Assembly: GCA_023091735.1 (NCBI GenBank)
Contig: JALKBU010000064.1
Location: 33,356-97,355 of the forward strand
Length of the DNA: 64,000 bases
Direction of reading: 5' to 3'
DNA from: Trichomonas tenax
Taxonomy: Eukaryota > Parabasalia > Trichomonadida > Trichomonadidae
The position numbers were made by a program, and so were the translations under genes. The notes below the pieces were generated by a model. That model saw nothing but the letters and a program-made list of their open reading frames with translations, was not told the DNA's origin and did not search any database. This document shows positions 10,200 through 20,476 of the stretch, one piece after another (the first letter of the stretch is position 1; each line of letters begins with the position of its first letter).

Positions 10200-12263
10200 A
10201 TGTCGAATCTCGGTGCTTTTGGTTCAAACGATTATACAGCAGCGGCCTCGAGCACCCCGATCAATCCCGTGACCGGCGAACCTGCTGTTTCATCGCAGGA
10301 CGCCCAAATCGAGGAAGTTTCGAATTTATTCAGATCAGCCAACTTTCAAGACCATACAAATGCGCTTAAATTACTTCTCGCGTTGATGTCGAAGGGCATC
10401 GATGTCGTTCAGTTCGCTCCTTTCGTTGTTCAGCAGTGCGGTGCACAAGATCCGAACGCAAGACAGCTCGCGTACGTCTATCTGAACCATTACGCGGACG
10501 AAGCGCCGGAGGAAGTGATTCTCTCCGTCAACACATTCCAAAGGTGCCTCACAGACTCCGATCCAATCTGCAGAGCGCTAGCTGTTAAGGTTATGTCGTC
10601 TATCAGGTCACGCGAAGTGTTGCCGCATATACAGGAGGCTGTAACGCAGGTTATAGGAGACCCTTCACCTTATGTGAAGAAAGCAGCGGCCTACGCGATG
10701 GTTAAAGCGGCAGAATTAATTGAAGATCCTTCTGAGACTGAAGTTTACCTTCCTCTCCTTGAGAGAATGCTTGGGGATCCTTCTCCGATCGCTTTTTCAG
10801 GCGCAATTTGTGCTTATTTATATCTTTGTCCAAATAATATTGATTTAATTCATCCTCATTTTCGCGCAATCTGCCAAAATATATCGAAGATTGATCCATG
10901 GGGTCAATTATTTACACTCCGCGCACTTACGATTTATGCAAGATATTGCTTCAAGAATCCGGAGACTCTCGATGAGGAGGATGTAGGCGCATTCTGGGAT
11001 GACGCCGGAACAACTAACTCTATCTCTGCAGATCATCTTCTTTTGATTCATACAGCAAAGAAATTGTTATCTTCGCCAAACCAGGCCGTAGTCACAGCAG
11101 CAACGCAGCTTCTGTTCTACTGTGCACCTCCTTCACACATTTCTTCGGTTGCAAGGCCAATGGTTCGCATGTTATACGATTCTCAGATTGTTTCTCAACT
11201 TGCACTTGTTTCTATTCTCACAATCGCAACCGTTCACAACCACATTTTCGTTCCACATCTCAATCACTTCTACATCAGAAGAAATGATATCACAGCAGTT
11301 AGAAATCTCAAATTACGCGTTCTCGCACTTCTCGCTTCACAATCAAATGCAGAAATGATTCTTGGTGAGCTTTCTACATACACAAATTCCGACGATACAG
11401 AATTTGCTGCAAATGCTGTTAAAACAATGGGCAAGACAGCAATGGTGAATGAACTCATTATTCCTGTCTGCCTTCTTAGCCTTCTTCGTCTTATGAACCG
11501 CAGTGAAGGCCCAGTTTTGTCTGAAGTTGTTTTAGTTATTGCTCACATTCTTCGTAAGAAGCGTGGCACAGAGGATGAAGAACATGCTCTCAAGTCTCTC
11601 GCCCGCAAGTTCGTTGAAGTCAAGGAGCCAGCTGCTAGAGCTGCTGTTCTTTCTATTGTCGGTGATATGTATGAAACATATCCAGAGTTTGCTCCACAGT
11701 TGCTTCGTGCTGTTGCGCAGAACTTCAACGAGGAACCAGGTGAGGTTAGATTGCAGGTATTGACACTCGCTGCTAAGCTCATTTCCTCTGGTGCTGACTC
11801 TGCTATCCCAATGTACGTTCTTAAGGTCGGTCAGCGTGATAGTGAGTTCGATATCAGAGACCGTGCACACTTCTTGTTGACAATCCTCAACAGCAAGTGC
11901 ACAGATATTGTCAATAACATGAAGGCTCTCTTGTTCCCGAAAAGATCTGCTCCAACATGGACTATCACAGATGCAGGTGTTTCTGAATTCCAGCTTGGTA
12001 CATTCTCTCACTTCTTCAACAAGGCTGTTGCTGGCTACGATCCACTTCCTGACTGGGCTCCAGAGGAGAGTCTTCCTCCGGAGAGCGTCAGAACTCCAGC
12101 AGAGGGCGAAGACGGTGGCAGAGATATTCTCGGCGGAAAGGAAGTTGGCCTTGCAGACTTCTTCAGCGGTGACGAGAACAATGAAGAGGAAGAATACTAC
12201 AGCGATGGATATTACGAGGAAGAAGAAGAAATTGTTGATAACGATGCTTTCTTCGCCAACTAA
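10200..12263 (+). CDS. AP-3 complex beta subunit (adaptin trunk, no ear)
   Basis: AP-3 sorts cargo from endosomes to lysosome-like compartments. Residues ~35-600 form an adaptin N-terminal trunk: DPNARQLAYVYLNHYADEAPEEVILSVN, TFQRCLTDSDPICRALAVKVMSSIR and DPSPYVKKAAAYAMVKA. Features typical of AP-3 beta rather than AP-1/2 are the STFQR-type motif, the ICAYLYLCPNNIDLIHPHFRAIC block and the following DPWGQ. After residue ~640 comes an acidic, Tyr-rich hinge (EEEEYYSDGYYEEEEEI) and the protein ends at 687. Animal and yeast AP-3 beta are longer, with a Ser-rich hinge and a C-terminal ear; here the ear is missing. The first part of the gene has a higher GC content than the flanks. Leader bases include TCAGTTC, a loose initiator, about 20 bases before the ATG. 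Confidence 0.88.
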   Translation: MSNLGAFGSNDYTAAASSTPINPVTGEPAVSSQDAQIEEVSNLFRSANFQDHTNALKLLLALMSKGIDVVQFAPFVVQQCGAQDPNARQLAYVYLNHYADEAPEEVILSVNTFQRCLTDSDPICRALAVKVMSSIRSREVLPHIQEAVTQVIGDPSPYVKKAAAYAMVKAAELIEDPSETEVYLPLLERMLGDPSPIAFSGAICAYLYLCPNNIDLIHPHFRAICQNISKIDPWGQLFTLRALTIYARYCFKNPETLDEEDVGAFWDDAGTTNSISADHLLLIHTAKKLLSSPNQAVVTAATQLLFYCAPPSHISSVARPMVRMLYDSQIVSQLALVSILTIATVHNHIFVPHLNHFYIRRNDITAVRNLKLRVLALLASQSNAEMILGELSTYTNSDDTEFAANAVKTMGKTAMVNELIIPVCLLSLLRLMNRSEGPVLSEVVLVIAHILRKKRGTEDEEHALKSLARKFVEVKEPAARAAVLSIVGDMYETYPEFAPQLLRAVAQNFNEEPGEVRLQVLTLAAKLISSGADSAIPMYVLKVGQRDSEFDIRDRAHFLLTILNSKCTDIVNNMKALLFPKRSAPTWTITDAGVSEFQLGTFSHFFNKAVAGYDPLPDWAPEESLPPESVRTPAEGEDGGRDILGGKEVGLADFFSGDENNEEEEYYSDGYYEEEEEIVDNDAFFAN

Positions 12264-12700
12264 TTCTTTTTTATTATTTATTTTATTCTATTTCACAATA
12301 TATTAAAATTAAAATTGTTCAAAATTTAAAAACAAATCACTTCTATTTAAATGCGGAATGTGATAAAACTTTCGAATTTTACCGAAGATATATTTGGAAA
12401 AGTGAAACTGCAGGGATAGAGTAAAAATTAAGGCAAAAAGTTCCAGAAAAGTACAATAATAATTATATATCATAGGAATTAATTTAAAATTGTGAGTAAT
12501 AAATGGACAGAATCACCTCTAATTGAATAGTATAGTATGTAAAACATATTGTCAAATGAATGAAGCTGAAAGTATCCTGTGATTATTTTGAATGCTCAAT
12601 TTATTATCTGATATTATTGCACATTACTAAAATGGATATTGCCAGTAAGGTTTCGCTTTTATTTTAAATAGTGTCAAGATTTTGAAAAAGAAAAATATAA
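12264..12700. other. Spacer containing a repeat copy
   Basis: After ~200 bases of AT-rich 3' flank, the stretch 12470-12700 is the better-preserved copy of the repeat at 8930-9190. It lies just downstream (minus strand) of the glycosyltransferase-like pseudogene. Confidence 0.5.
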
Positions 12701-13700
12701 TCCCAGTTTTGCCACAGTATGCACCAAAATTCATTTGAAAAATTTAACAAAGACTTGCTATTCATTAATTATTTCAACATGATTGCTTGCACTGATTAAA
12801 GCATCTATTATAGGTGAATCTAAAGGAATAAACACACACTCTTCCCATCCTTTATCATTGAAAAATTGCGCGCATTTCCATTGAAAAGACTAATTAGCAC
12901 ATCCATAGATTCAATTTCTCGCTTGTCTAGTGAAACATGGATAAAGTTTTCATTGCTGGTGATCATTGTATGAAAAAGATATATATCTTTCTGGTGTTGA
13001 AAGTTATTCAGCATCTTCAGAATATGAATTTCTGTTGTCATAGGTAACAATGTTTTTATTGCCAAGACCTTTAATATGTGGACATTTATCTTCGATACTT
13101 CCTAAAACAGCATCTGAATATTGGGTATGATGTAGGATTAAAGCCAACATATTTATATCTTACATTGTGTTGTACATTCCGAAATGCTGTCCATGTTTAA
13201 CTCCATTAAAGAGGAGATGCTTAATCAATCGAATATCATTTGGAGGACTTATTTGAGGAATATTGTGGGCATCAAGTTCGCCAGTTATTATCAAATAATT
13301 TACCATTCCTTGATCATTCATTCCAGAATTAATTTTGAAATGCGCAAAATATAATTCAAAGAACTTCAGAACAACATCGATTCGTCCAGCAAAAACACCA
13401 AAGCATGCATGCTTGAAATTTCCATGTGTTTCATTGTTATAACTCCAGCCAATAGATTCCATCCACCATCTGTTCACACCTGATTGATGTAAATATCTTG
13501 TTTCATCATAGAGCATGATTCCTTTTTCAGAAAAGCCCGAATAAAATGGATCGCCTTGGAAAAGAGTATCGAATAAATCACAAACAACAACTCATTCTAA
13601 AATCAGCATTAAAAGATTCTCTTGGAATCGAATCAATAACAAAATTTAAGAAATTGGAGTCCCTTTTACGGTGAATGAGTGTGTTGTGCTACAGAGATAC
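12700..13700 (-). pseudogene. Glycosyltransferase-like protein, frameshifted relic
   Basis: Minus-strand fragments line up as one protein. From about 13690: a frame with FLNFVIDSIPRESFNADFRM, then after a frameshift in an ACAAC-repeat near 13580 VVVCDLFDTLFQGDPFYSGF, continuing in frame through 13516-13160 with GVFAGRIDVVLKFFELY and NDQGMVNYLI. The pattern D-x-F-D-T-x-F-Q-x-D-P-F followed by G-G/F-x-G and N-D-Q-x-x-x-N is what nucleotide-sugar-dependent glycosyltransferases show around their DxD and acceptor regions; the family assignment is by pattern only. A stop follows at 13160, and two more frames carry LALILHHTQYSDAV and a C terminus FFNDKGWEECVFIPLDSP. At least three frame breaks mean it is dead. 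Its last ~170 bases are repeated at 43915-44105 (inverted) and 38380-38660. Confidence 0.6.
12705..12880. repeat. Dispersed repeat, copy A (3' end of the glycosyltransferase-like pseudogene)
   Basis: This segment starting CAGTTTTGCCACAGTATG is near-identical to the reverse complement of 43935-44105 and clearly related, in the same orientation, to 38380-38660. The minus strand encodes the C-terminal ~35 residues of the family. Confidence 0.75.
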
Positions 13701-14670
13701 ATATATATATAAGCAATATCGAAATATCGCCATAGCAGATTTCCATGAATAGGCGGAAATACATAAATAATTTGATTAAACTAAAAGTGACATTTTATTT
13801 ATAATTTATTATTGTGAATTAGATTGTCTCTGTTAATATTAAAATGTTTTGTTAAAAAGTGACAATGGGATGATTACTATGTGAAATATTCTCGATGGTT
13901 TGCATGTTCAGCAAACTTTCCATTTGAAGGAGTTATGAGGGTTTTATTGTCAACATACTGACCACGGAAGGTGCCGCCACTCTCTAATACAAATGTATGA
14001 CGAAAGCAAAACACATTGATAAGATATATTATTTAAATACCAATAATGAAAATCTTGATTTTTTTACTGCTCAAGTGATAATTGTTTATTATTTATTTAG
14101 TAACAATGTATTGAATGATTTCTGTTAATCCAATTCTTAAAAGAATGTTCACCCATCATAATCATGACCATGATAAACATTGAAATCTGTTTTAGTGATC
14201 GAAATTCTCTTGATTAATTTCATTTGAGCAATATTGCGATTTTATTTTTCATTCCATGCATATTATATTTATTGGCATTGCCAACAATTTATTTGCTGCC
14301 TGTTTTTAATCTTGTCCATTCACAGGTCATTTCATTATCATTTGGAAAATGTTAAGATCATCAAATGTAGTATATGCTATTAAGAAATTTAATATTATAA
14401 TTCACTATTTCGATATGATGAGATCTACACTACGCATTTCTTCATTCGATATTGATAATAAATGGATTTTGAGCGATGAAAAATCGACCAATATTTATGG
14501 ATTTTATTATCAATTATTTCATCTTAGAAAAACATATCTAGTAAGGAAATGTACCATAAAATGCAAAATCAGAGCTTTTTTCGACTAATTCAATTGATGT
14601 TAAAGACAGATGGTTACATAACGTTATTGAAGGTTAAATTGCCTTAAAATATAAAACTTAAAGTTGATTC
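13701..14670. other. AT-rich spacer with no supported gene
   Basis: A short TA run lies near 13700-13712. A 79-codon frame at 14349-14588 has the composition of random AT-rich sequence and no initiator, so I do not call it. Nothing else is recognisable. Confidence 0.45.
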
Positions 14671-15711
14671 TTGGTCCTTCAGTGCACTCCATTTCCTCAA
14701 ACAGGCTTTGTATATAATAACTATCTCAGCCTCCCCTATTGCTACACAATTGCAGCCACTGGCTCTGGTTTCCAAATTGCGAATTTTGTTGCTGGAGAAT
14801 ATATCATTGAACTTTGGGGAGCCAGCGGCCGCAATATAACATATTCGTTTGATGGCTATATAGCATGCGCTGGACTGGGTGGTTATACTAAAGGAAAATT
14901 GACCCTTAAAAAGCCTCAGTCATTCGCCTTCTTTATTGGAACGACAGGAGGTGCTTCTATTGAAAGTCAGAACATACCTGGTGCAGCAGGTTACAATGGA
15001 GGTGCCCCTGGTGTTGCTGATAATGTCAATTATGATGCACCGAATGGTGGATCAGGAGGTGCAACCGATATGAGAATATTCACTTCTGCCAATACTCCGA
15101 CAAAATTTGACAGAATTATGGTCGCGGGTGGAGGTGGAAGTGGTGGAGTATGGTCTTATTCTGGATATGGAGGAAATGGAGGAGGCATAAATGGCACTGA
15201 AGGGAAAAAAAATGTTGCTGGAAAGGTTTTTGTTGAACCAGCAAAACCAGGAACTCAGACCTCTGGATACCAAATATTTCAGGGTCAGACAGGAGAATCT
15301 GCAAATGAGCCTGGTGGAGCTGGTGGAGGAGGTTATTATGGAGGATTTGGAGGAACTTGTGCACGCTCAAAGGGCGGTATTGGTTCCTCAGGTGGTGGAG
15401 GTGGAAGTTCATTCATTAGCGGACACTTAGAATGTGTTGCAATGGATGGAAACGGAAATCCACTTCAAACATCGATTCATCCATCGAATATTTATTTTAC
15501 TGGTACTTTGATGATAACAGGAAATAATACAATGCCATCAATAACTAAAATAGGTTCCGATGTTTATCGAGGTAATATTGGAGATGGGGCCGTTAGAATT
15601 ACAGCATTAAAATTTTTTATAACTATTGAATGTAGCAGATCCCAATGTTATTCAAAAATACTATTACATTATTTTTATACTCTTGTTATAGTAGATGAAT
15701 CTTCTATGTAG
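14671..15711 (+). pseudogene. Gly-rich (ALK/LTK-like) surface protein, 5'-truncated
   Basis: The translated frame has the order seen in trichomonad Gly-rich domain proteins: an aromatic beta-sheet start (Y-T-I-A-A-T-G-S-G-F), the conserved G-E-Y-I-I-E-L-W-G-A-S-G, several G-G-x-G blocks, GGSGGATDMR, then RIMVAGGGGSGG, GGAGGGGYYGGFGG and SSGGGGGSSFISG, and GDGAVRIT at the end. The same fold is present outside the kinase domain of animal ALK/LTK. The frame opens at a TTG; the first in-frame ATG falls in the middle of the domain, and no signal peptide is present, so the 5' end is missing. The tail (FFITIECSRSQCYSKILLH) is cut off without the Ig-like repeats seen in the copy at 52.2-54.1 kb. A related, independently broken gene lies there on the minus strand. 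Confidence 0.7.
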
Positions 15712-16725
15712 ATTTGAGATAATAATATTGATTTTAAATAAAAGTTGAAATACTTTTTACATCAATCTTCATCAATGATTTTTTTTATCGAAGTAAAAAT
15801 TTGATATTACGAAACCATATTTTAAGTTTAACACTTACAATAAATCTACAATGTTTATTTAGATCCTAAGAAGGACTCTCAAAAAGTTGTTCAAAACTAT
15901 TGATTTTACGCTTTTATTTTTCATTATGATATTGCACTGTTCAATCACATTTGATCATCTTTGATTATGGAAATCAACTTTTTTATTTGATTTTGATGTT
16001 AAATCATATTTAGTAGTTATATATCAAGGAGTTACAATATGGAAGGGGAAACATCCTCATTTACAAACGAAAAATTTTGCCAAACAGTCAATATTAGAAC
16101 TTGATTTTTTTATATAAAATGTAACTATATCGGTGCCTCGCTATGAAATCATAAGAAATGTGAATTATTTCAACTCAAAGCTATTGCGAGAAGTGTCATA
16201 ATTATTGCTGTCTTCTGGTCATCTAAACAGTGAACTTTTACGTTCGCCTACCGAAAAACAGAAGAAGCTTCTGATCTTCGAAAAGAAGTTATTTGTTTTG
16301 GCGATTTTCACCAACTTGATATCTCGGTTCGTGTTCACCATTGACATTGAAGGAAAAGGCAATGAATGGCGCATTCCACTACAACTTGCTGAAATTGAAA
16401 AAAGAATTGATGTCGCAAATACAGTAATATCAAGTGATGCCAAACAAATTCTTCCTGACTAAAATTGAATTATTTCATCAAGATTTTGAATTGAAAATAA
16501 TCGTATGTGTTCATTTTTTGAATCAAATTAACGATAGTTTTTGAAAATTCAGCGTTTTTTGCGGTTAATATAAGTCTAATGTTTTGTGTATAGCATCGCA
16601 ATAGTATATAAAAGCTATGGAATATTCAAAACATTCAAATTAAGAATGACCATTTCTGGCTTTGGTCCACTGAATTTACATGGCAAGGATTTGTTTTATA
16701 TGTCAGAAATTTTTAATACAGAATC
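15712..16725. other. Spacer with one possible gene fragment
   Basis: Mostly AT-rich and featureless. A fragment with coding-like composition occupies 16205-16462 and is listed separately. Bases 16647-16727 contain a short ATG frame ending in a TGA that overlaps the next ATG; I regard it as leader. Confidence 0.4.
16205..16462 (+). pseudogene. Unrecognised gene fragment
   Basis: A frame of 85 codons, opened by TTG rather than ATG, is less AT-rich than its surroundings and has protein-like composition, with a hydrophobic stretch LFVLAIFTNLISRFVFTIDI and a charged end EIEKRIDVANTVISSDAKQ. I do not recognise the family. No upstream extension with an ATG is visible, so it is probably a 5'-truncated relic. 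Confidence 0.35.
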
Positions 16726-18024
16726 ATGAACTTGACTGATGGTTTAGTTAAGCGAACATATTATTCACTGGTATTAACAGCGCTGACGTGGGCGTTGTTT
16801 AGAGGAAAGAAAAGTCAGAATCCTTCATTCCGTTTAGTTCAACTCATTTATTATTTTGCGTATTTCGGTATTATAATTCCAGATCAAGCAATTATGACAT
16901 ACCAAAACAAGTTTTGGGTGTTTAGAGAGTATTCTAAGCAGACAATTCATACACTTGCGATCGCCCTACAAGCCGCGTCGATTTTTGGCAGTATAATATG
17001 TGGACAAATCATCGATAGAGTCGGAAATAAAGCTGTTATATTACTCAGCAGCATAATTAAATTATGTTCAATTGCAATTGTCACTGTTGCGTCACAATCA
17101 TACTTCTCCATCATCAACCGCATAATGTGGGGCATCGGCATCATATTCTCGAAGATCGCTTTCGATCATTGGCTCGTTGAAGTTACAACATTTTACGAAT
17201 TAACGCCCTACGATAGAAGCATTCTCATTGATCAACGTGCTCTCATCAATTTATTCGTTGATTTAGGAATTACGAACGCTGTTGATTCGATTGTTAAAAG
17301 ATACAGTGTTTTTGGCCTTTTCACCATTGTTTTGGTCGTGAATACTGTCTTCCTTATCCCCATTTACTTTGCTGTCGCATTTGCAACATCAAAAGATTCA
17401 CCAGAAGAAAAAGATCCTAAAACAGAAAAGAAGGTCGAATCTGAGAAAGAAGTTGATATGAATACAATCAAGATGTGTATTATTGATACATTATATTGCT
17501 TGAGCACTGGAATATTCAAGTCTCAACTTTCGACTAATTTCTTGAATCAAAACCTTCCTTTCTCAATGATTATGGCGACGTACACAGTTGCTCTTGCATT
17601 GGGAACATCGATGTATACAATTGTAGAAGAGCGCAAGCTAACAAAACACTTTTTAGAAACAGTTTTGTTTATGTTCATTTCCGTGAACTTTTTAGGTTAC
17701 AAAACTGCTGATAACGACATATTAGCATACATAGTGACAATAGTTATGGGATTCTTGGATGGAATAATGATTCCTTTCATGGTCACTGCAAGAAAAGAAT
17801 ATTTCCCATCGAAATGGCGTGGGACGATTTTATCTTTAGTGAGAACTTTCGGAGCAATCATTAATATCATCATTAACTATTTAATGACGAGAACCTCTGA
17901 TTCTATTTACTTCCTTGTCTGCGCTGTCGCATTTATTGTCGCTTTATCTTTTAACTGTTCAAATTCTTTTAATATTATTGTTTTTTCTTATATTATTATG
18001 TTTTTTTGTATGATTAAAGCTTAG
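16726..18024 (+). CDS. MFSD5-like major facilitator transporter
   Basis: About 12 hydrophobic segments in two halves, separated by a charged central loop (EEKDPKTEKKVESEKEVD, residues ~225-243). The first half matches the MFSD5 (molybdate-anion transporter) subfamily: PDQ at the end of the leading segment, the Y-Q-N-K-F-W-V-F loop, and IIDRVGNKAVIL as the family's version of the MFS motif between helices 2 and 3; RIMWGIGIIFSKIAFDHWLVE follows, with the conserved W in place of the animal EAWY. Near the end PSKWRGTILSLVRTFGAIINI corresponds to the typical P-x-x-x-R-x-x-x-x-x-x-x-R-x-x-x-N region. It presumably sits in the plasma or an endomembrane; substrate is unknown. The gene ends only 20 bases before the next ATG. 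Confidence 0.75.
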   Translation: MNLTDGLVKRTYYSLVLTALTWALFRGKKSQNPSFRLVQLIYYFAYFGIIIPDQAIMTYQNKFWVFREYSKQTIHTLAIALQAASIFGSIICGQIIDRVGNKAVILLSSIIKLCSIAIVTVASQSYFSIINRIMWGIGIIFSKIAFDHWLVEVTTFYELTPYDRSILIDQRALINLFVDLGITNAVDSIVKRYSVFGLFTIVLVVNTVFLIPIYFAVAFATSKDSPEEKDPKTEKKVESEKEVDMNTIKMCIIDTLYCLSTGIFKSQLSTNFLNQNLPFSMIMATYTVALALGTSMYTIVEERKLTKHFLETVLFMFISVNFLGYKTADNDILAYIVTIVMGFLDGIMIPFMVTARKEYFPSKWRGTILSLVRTFGAIINIIINYLMTRTSDSIYFLVCAVAFIVALSFNCSNSFNIIVFSYIIMFFCMIKA

Positions 18025-18031
18025 ATTTGTT

Positions 18032-18039
18032 TCATTTTT
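18032..18039 (+). promoter_or_regulatory. Initiator TCATTTTT of the coiled-coil gene
   Basis: TCATTTTT lies between the stop of the transporter (18024) and the ATG at 18045, so a full gene boundary fits in 20 bases. It matches the trichomonad initiator and decides the start of the next gene, whose open frame formally begins upstream at a TTG. Confidence 0.6.
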
Positions 18040-18044
18040 CATCT

Positions 18045-19517
18045 ATGTCGTCAAGATTATCTCAAGATATTCCAAGACCTTCAATAATCAAGACAGATGA
18101 CTCGAAAATCTCCGGTTCTTCATCACCGAAACGCGTTTTGCCACAAAAGAGAGCTCCATTGCCTGTTGTTGCGAATTTAGATATTGAAACTTTAAATATT
18201 ACTGATTTACTTGCAAGATTGAACTCATATATCGATCAGAATAAACTAAATTTGCCCACTTTTAACACAAGTGAAGAAGCAAAACAAGAATTGAAAAATA
18301 TTCAAATTCAGCTTCAAGATAATCAAAAGAAATTATCAATAAAATCTAAAAGAACCAATTTCTCGTCTAAATTAGCAGAAATTACGAAACAGCACAAAGT
18401 AATTGAAGAAGAAAATGAAAAAATCTCTTCTTTTCGCCAAACTTCGAAGGAAGCTCGTGATCATGACGAGGAAGAATACAAACAGATGAAATCTCAAATA
18501 GCAGCGTCAATGAAAAAACTCAACGAAGCTAGAAATAAAAAATCAAACGAAGATTCGCAGTTAACGAGAGTTCAGTCTTCGATAGAAACTCTCGAAAAAA
18601 CGTATACAACGATTTTATCGCAAAACCAACAGCTTCAAAATCAAGAAAAACAACTTCAATCAACACAAAGACAAATTAAAGCTGATTTGCAGTCAATAGA
18701 ATCGAAAAACTCTGGATGTGAGCGTGAAGAAGCTACTTTGGATGCTTTGGACAAAGCAACTGCAGAAAAAATGGGTAAAATTAGACAATTACAGAAAGAT
18801 TTAGCATCTAAGCAAGCAATAATTGCTCAGCTCCAAGCTGATATCAAGCAGCTTTCTGATGTTGCCGAGAAAGTCGAAATACACTACGAAGATGTTCTCG
18901 CACGCGCATCTAACTTTTCTGATTTAGAAAGTCCATATAAGAAGTCAACATCATACGAACAGCAAAGCGATACACTTCTTTCACCTTACAAATCAGAAAA
19001 ATCACAACCAACCACACCATTTAAATATAATTTCAAAGAAGAGGAAGATTATGAAGCAATTCTCAACGACAATGTAGATGAAGTTCCTTCTATTCATCAA
19101 GCCCATGATGATTTATTGAAATCAGACAATGATGAAGAAGATTTGTCAACTGAAGACCTTAAACATCAAATTAAGTCGTTCAATCAAAGCCAATTGTCTG
19201 AGAAATACATTGCTGAAGAGGAAGAAGATGAAAATTACTATCCAGAAGTTTATCATTCACCAAACAAAACAGACGTTTATAATTCACCAATTAAATCAGT
19301 TTCTCAGCAATATAGTTCAATACTACAATCAGCACTTGAAGAGGAAGAAGAATTTGTTGATGATATAGTTGAAGATGACTTAGAAAAGAGATATATGTCT
19401 GCTTTGCAAGATTCTGAAAATGAAGAAGAAGATTCGGAGAATTCCATCATCAAGGAAGCGATGAGGGTCGTTAACTATAGTGTTCAAGATCCAAAGAATA
19501 TTCTTAGTAAATATTAA
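18045..19517 (+). CDS. Coiled-coil protein with acidic C terminus, function unknown
   Basis: Residues ~1-50 are Ser/Pro/Lys-rich and disordered; ~70-290 form a long heptad-rich coiled coil (KAKQELKNIQIQLQDNQKK, QNQEKQLQSTQRQIKADLQ); ~300-490 are acidic with SPYKS/NSPIKS-type repeats that look like proline-directed phosphorylation sites. This make-up suits a cytoskeletal or mitotic scaffold but I recognise no family. Start chosen from the initiator at 18032 and the first ATG at 18045. Confidence 0.6.
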   Translation: MSSRLSQDIPRPSIIKTDDSKISGSSSPKRVLPQKRAPLPVVANLDIETLNITDLLARLNSYIDQNKLNLPTFNTSEEAKQELKNIQIQLQDNQKKLSIKSKRTNFSSKLAEITKQHKVIEEENEKISSFRQTSKEARDHDEEEYKQMKSQIAASMKKLNEARNKKSNEDSQLTRVQSSIETLEKTYTTILSQNQQLQNQEKQLQSTQRQIKADLQSIESKNSGCEREEATLDALDKATAEKMGKIRQLQKDLASKQAIIAQLQADIKQLSDVAEKVEIHYEDVLARASNFSDLESPYKKSTSYEQQSDTLLSPYKSEKSQPTTPFKYNFKEEEDYEAILNDNVDEVPSIHQAHDDLLKSDNDEEDLSTEDLKHQIKSFNQSQLSEKYIAEEEEDENYYPEVYHSPNKTDVYNSPIKSVSQQYSSILQSALEEEEEFVDDIVEDDLEKRYMSALQDSENEEEDSENSIIKEAMRVVNYSVQDPKNILSKY

Positions 19518-19612
19518 AATGTATTTTTGTTCTAAACTGCTGTTACATTTATATTTAGAGTTTAAACAAATTCATATTAGAGTTTATTACAAATGATAAA
19601 AAAATAATAATA

Positions 19613-20476
19613 TTAGTTAATATTTGCACGCAAATTACGCAACTTCTCTTCTAATTCTCTTTCTTTCGTATCCAAAAGCTCATCAATCTCTTTCTCAGCA
19701 AATTTTGCGCCTGTTGGATCATCTTTTGCAGCATTTTGTGTATCATCATCCGGTGGAGCGTTTTTAAGTTGACGAATGAATGGCGAAATGATTTCATTGC
19801 CACCACACTCTGTATCTGAATCAGGAAGAATGAAAACTGGACTGATATGCGCAGTTACAATTTCACCTGTGAGTTTTTCGCCAATTGCTAGTTGACGAAT
19901 AAGGTTCTTGAACCTATTAGCGAGATCATCATCTTTATATGATGTAAATATAAGTCCTGCGTGATATTTTGATGCAATTGCACGTAAACCTTGCACTGTG
20001 TTTATTTTTGCGCTCGGATCCTTCGACTTGAATGCATCATAAAACGTACCGATGAAGAAAAGTGACTGGTTCTTGTATGCGAATTTTGATTTGAGATTTT
20101 CTGCCCAATCAATAGCTGTTAAAATACTTGATGTTTTGTCGACGTTGAATGTTATGAAAACGTTAAAATTTTTCAATGTCTCTTTTGTTACAATTGTGCC
20201 AACTAATTGTTCAAGTTTCGTTCCTGAGCCTATTTCCCAGAAATGGAGCACAATTTCTTTATCGTTGTTCCTTATTGACGCGCTTTGGTACGAAAGAGCG
20301 AGTGTTGGAGGTGGTTCATCGCGTCTTGAGAAGAATTGATTCTGTAAACAGCTCTTTCCGCATTTTTCTGACCCAAGGAAGAGAAAATGCTTCTCGGCAT
20401 TGTTTCCTGATTGGAGAGATGCGGCTTTTTCATTGATTAACGCGCCCCAAATATCACGCTTTGGATCAACATTCAT
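19613..20476 (-). CDS. DYNC2LI1: Dynein-2 (intraflagellar transport) light intermediate chain
   Basis: D2LIC is the light intermediate chain of the retrograde IFT dynein, acting in the flagellum. The protein shows an intact P-loop FLGSEKCGKS at residues ~33-42, followed by the family block DEPPPTLALSYQ, then LHFWEIGSGTKLEQLV (the Walker-B-equivalent position), FFIGTFYDAFKS in place of the GTPase NKxD-type motif, LRAIASKYHAGLIFTSYKDDDLANRFKNLI and an HISPVFILPDSDT region. The C-terminal ~35 residues are a short helix rich in Glu/Arg, as in the family. At 287 residues it is a little shorter than the ~350-residue animal protein. Trichomonads have a motile flagellar apparatus, so the gene fits. 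It converges tail to tail with the coiled-coil gene. Confidence 0.85.
   Translation of the reverse strand: MNVDPKRDIWGALINEKAASLQSGNNAEKHFLFLGSEKCGKSCLQNQFFSRRDEPPPTLALSYQSASIRNNDKEIVLHFWEIGSGTKLEQLVGTIVTKETLKNFNVFITFNVDKTSSILTAIDWAENLKSKFAYKNQSLFFIGTFYDAFKSKDPSAKINTVQGLRAIASKYHAGLIFTSYKDDDLANRFKNLIRQLAIGEKLTGEIVTAHISPVFILPDSDTECGGNEIISPFIRQLKNAPPDDDTQNAAKDDPTGAKFAEKEIDELLDTKERELEEKLRNLRANIN

Noticed and set aside
14349..14588. 79-codon frame in the spacer before the Gly-rich relic
   Set aside because: Random-like composition, no initiator, no motif.
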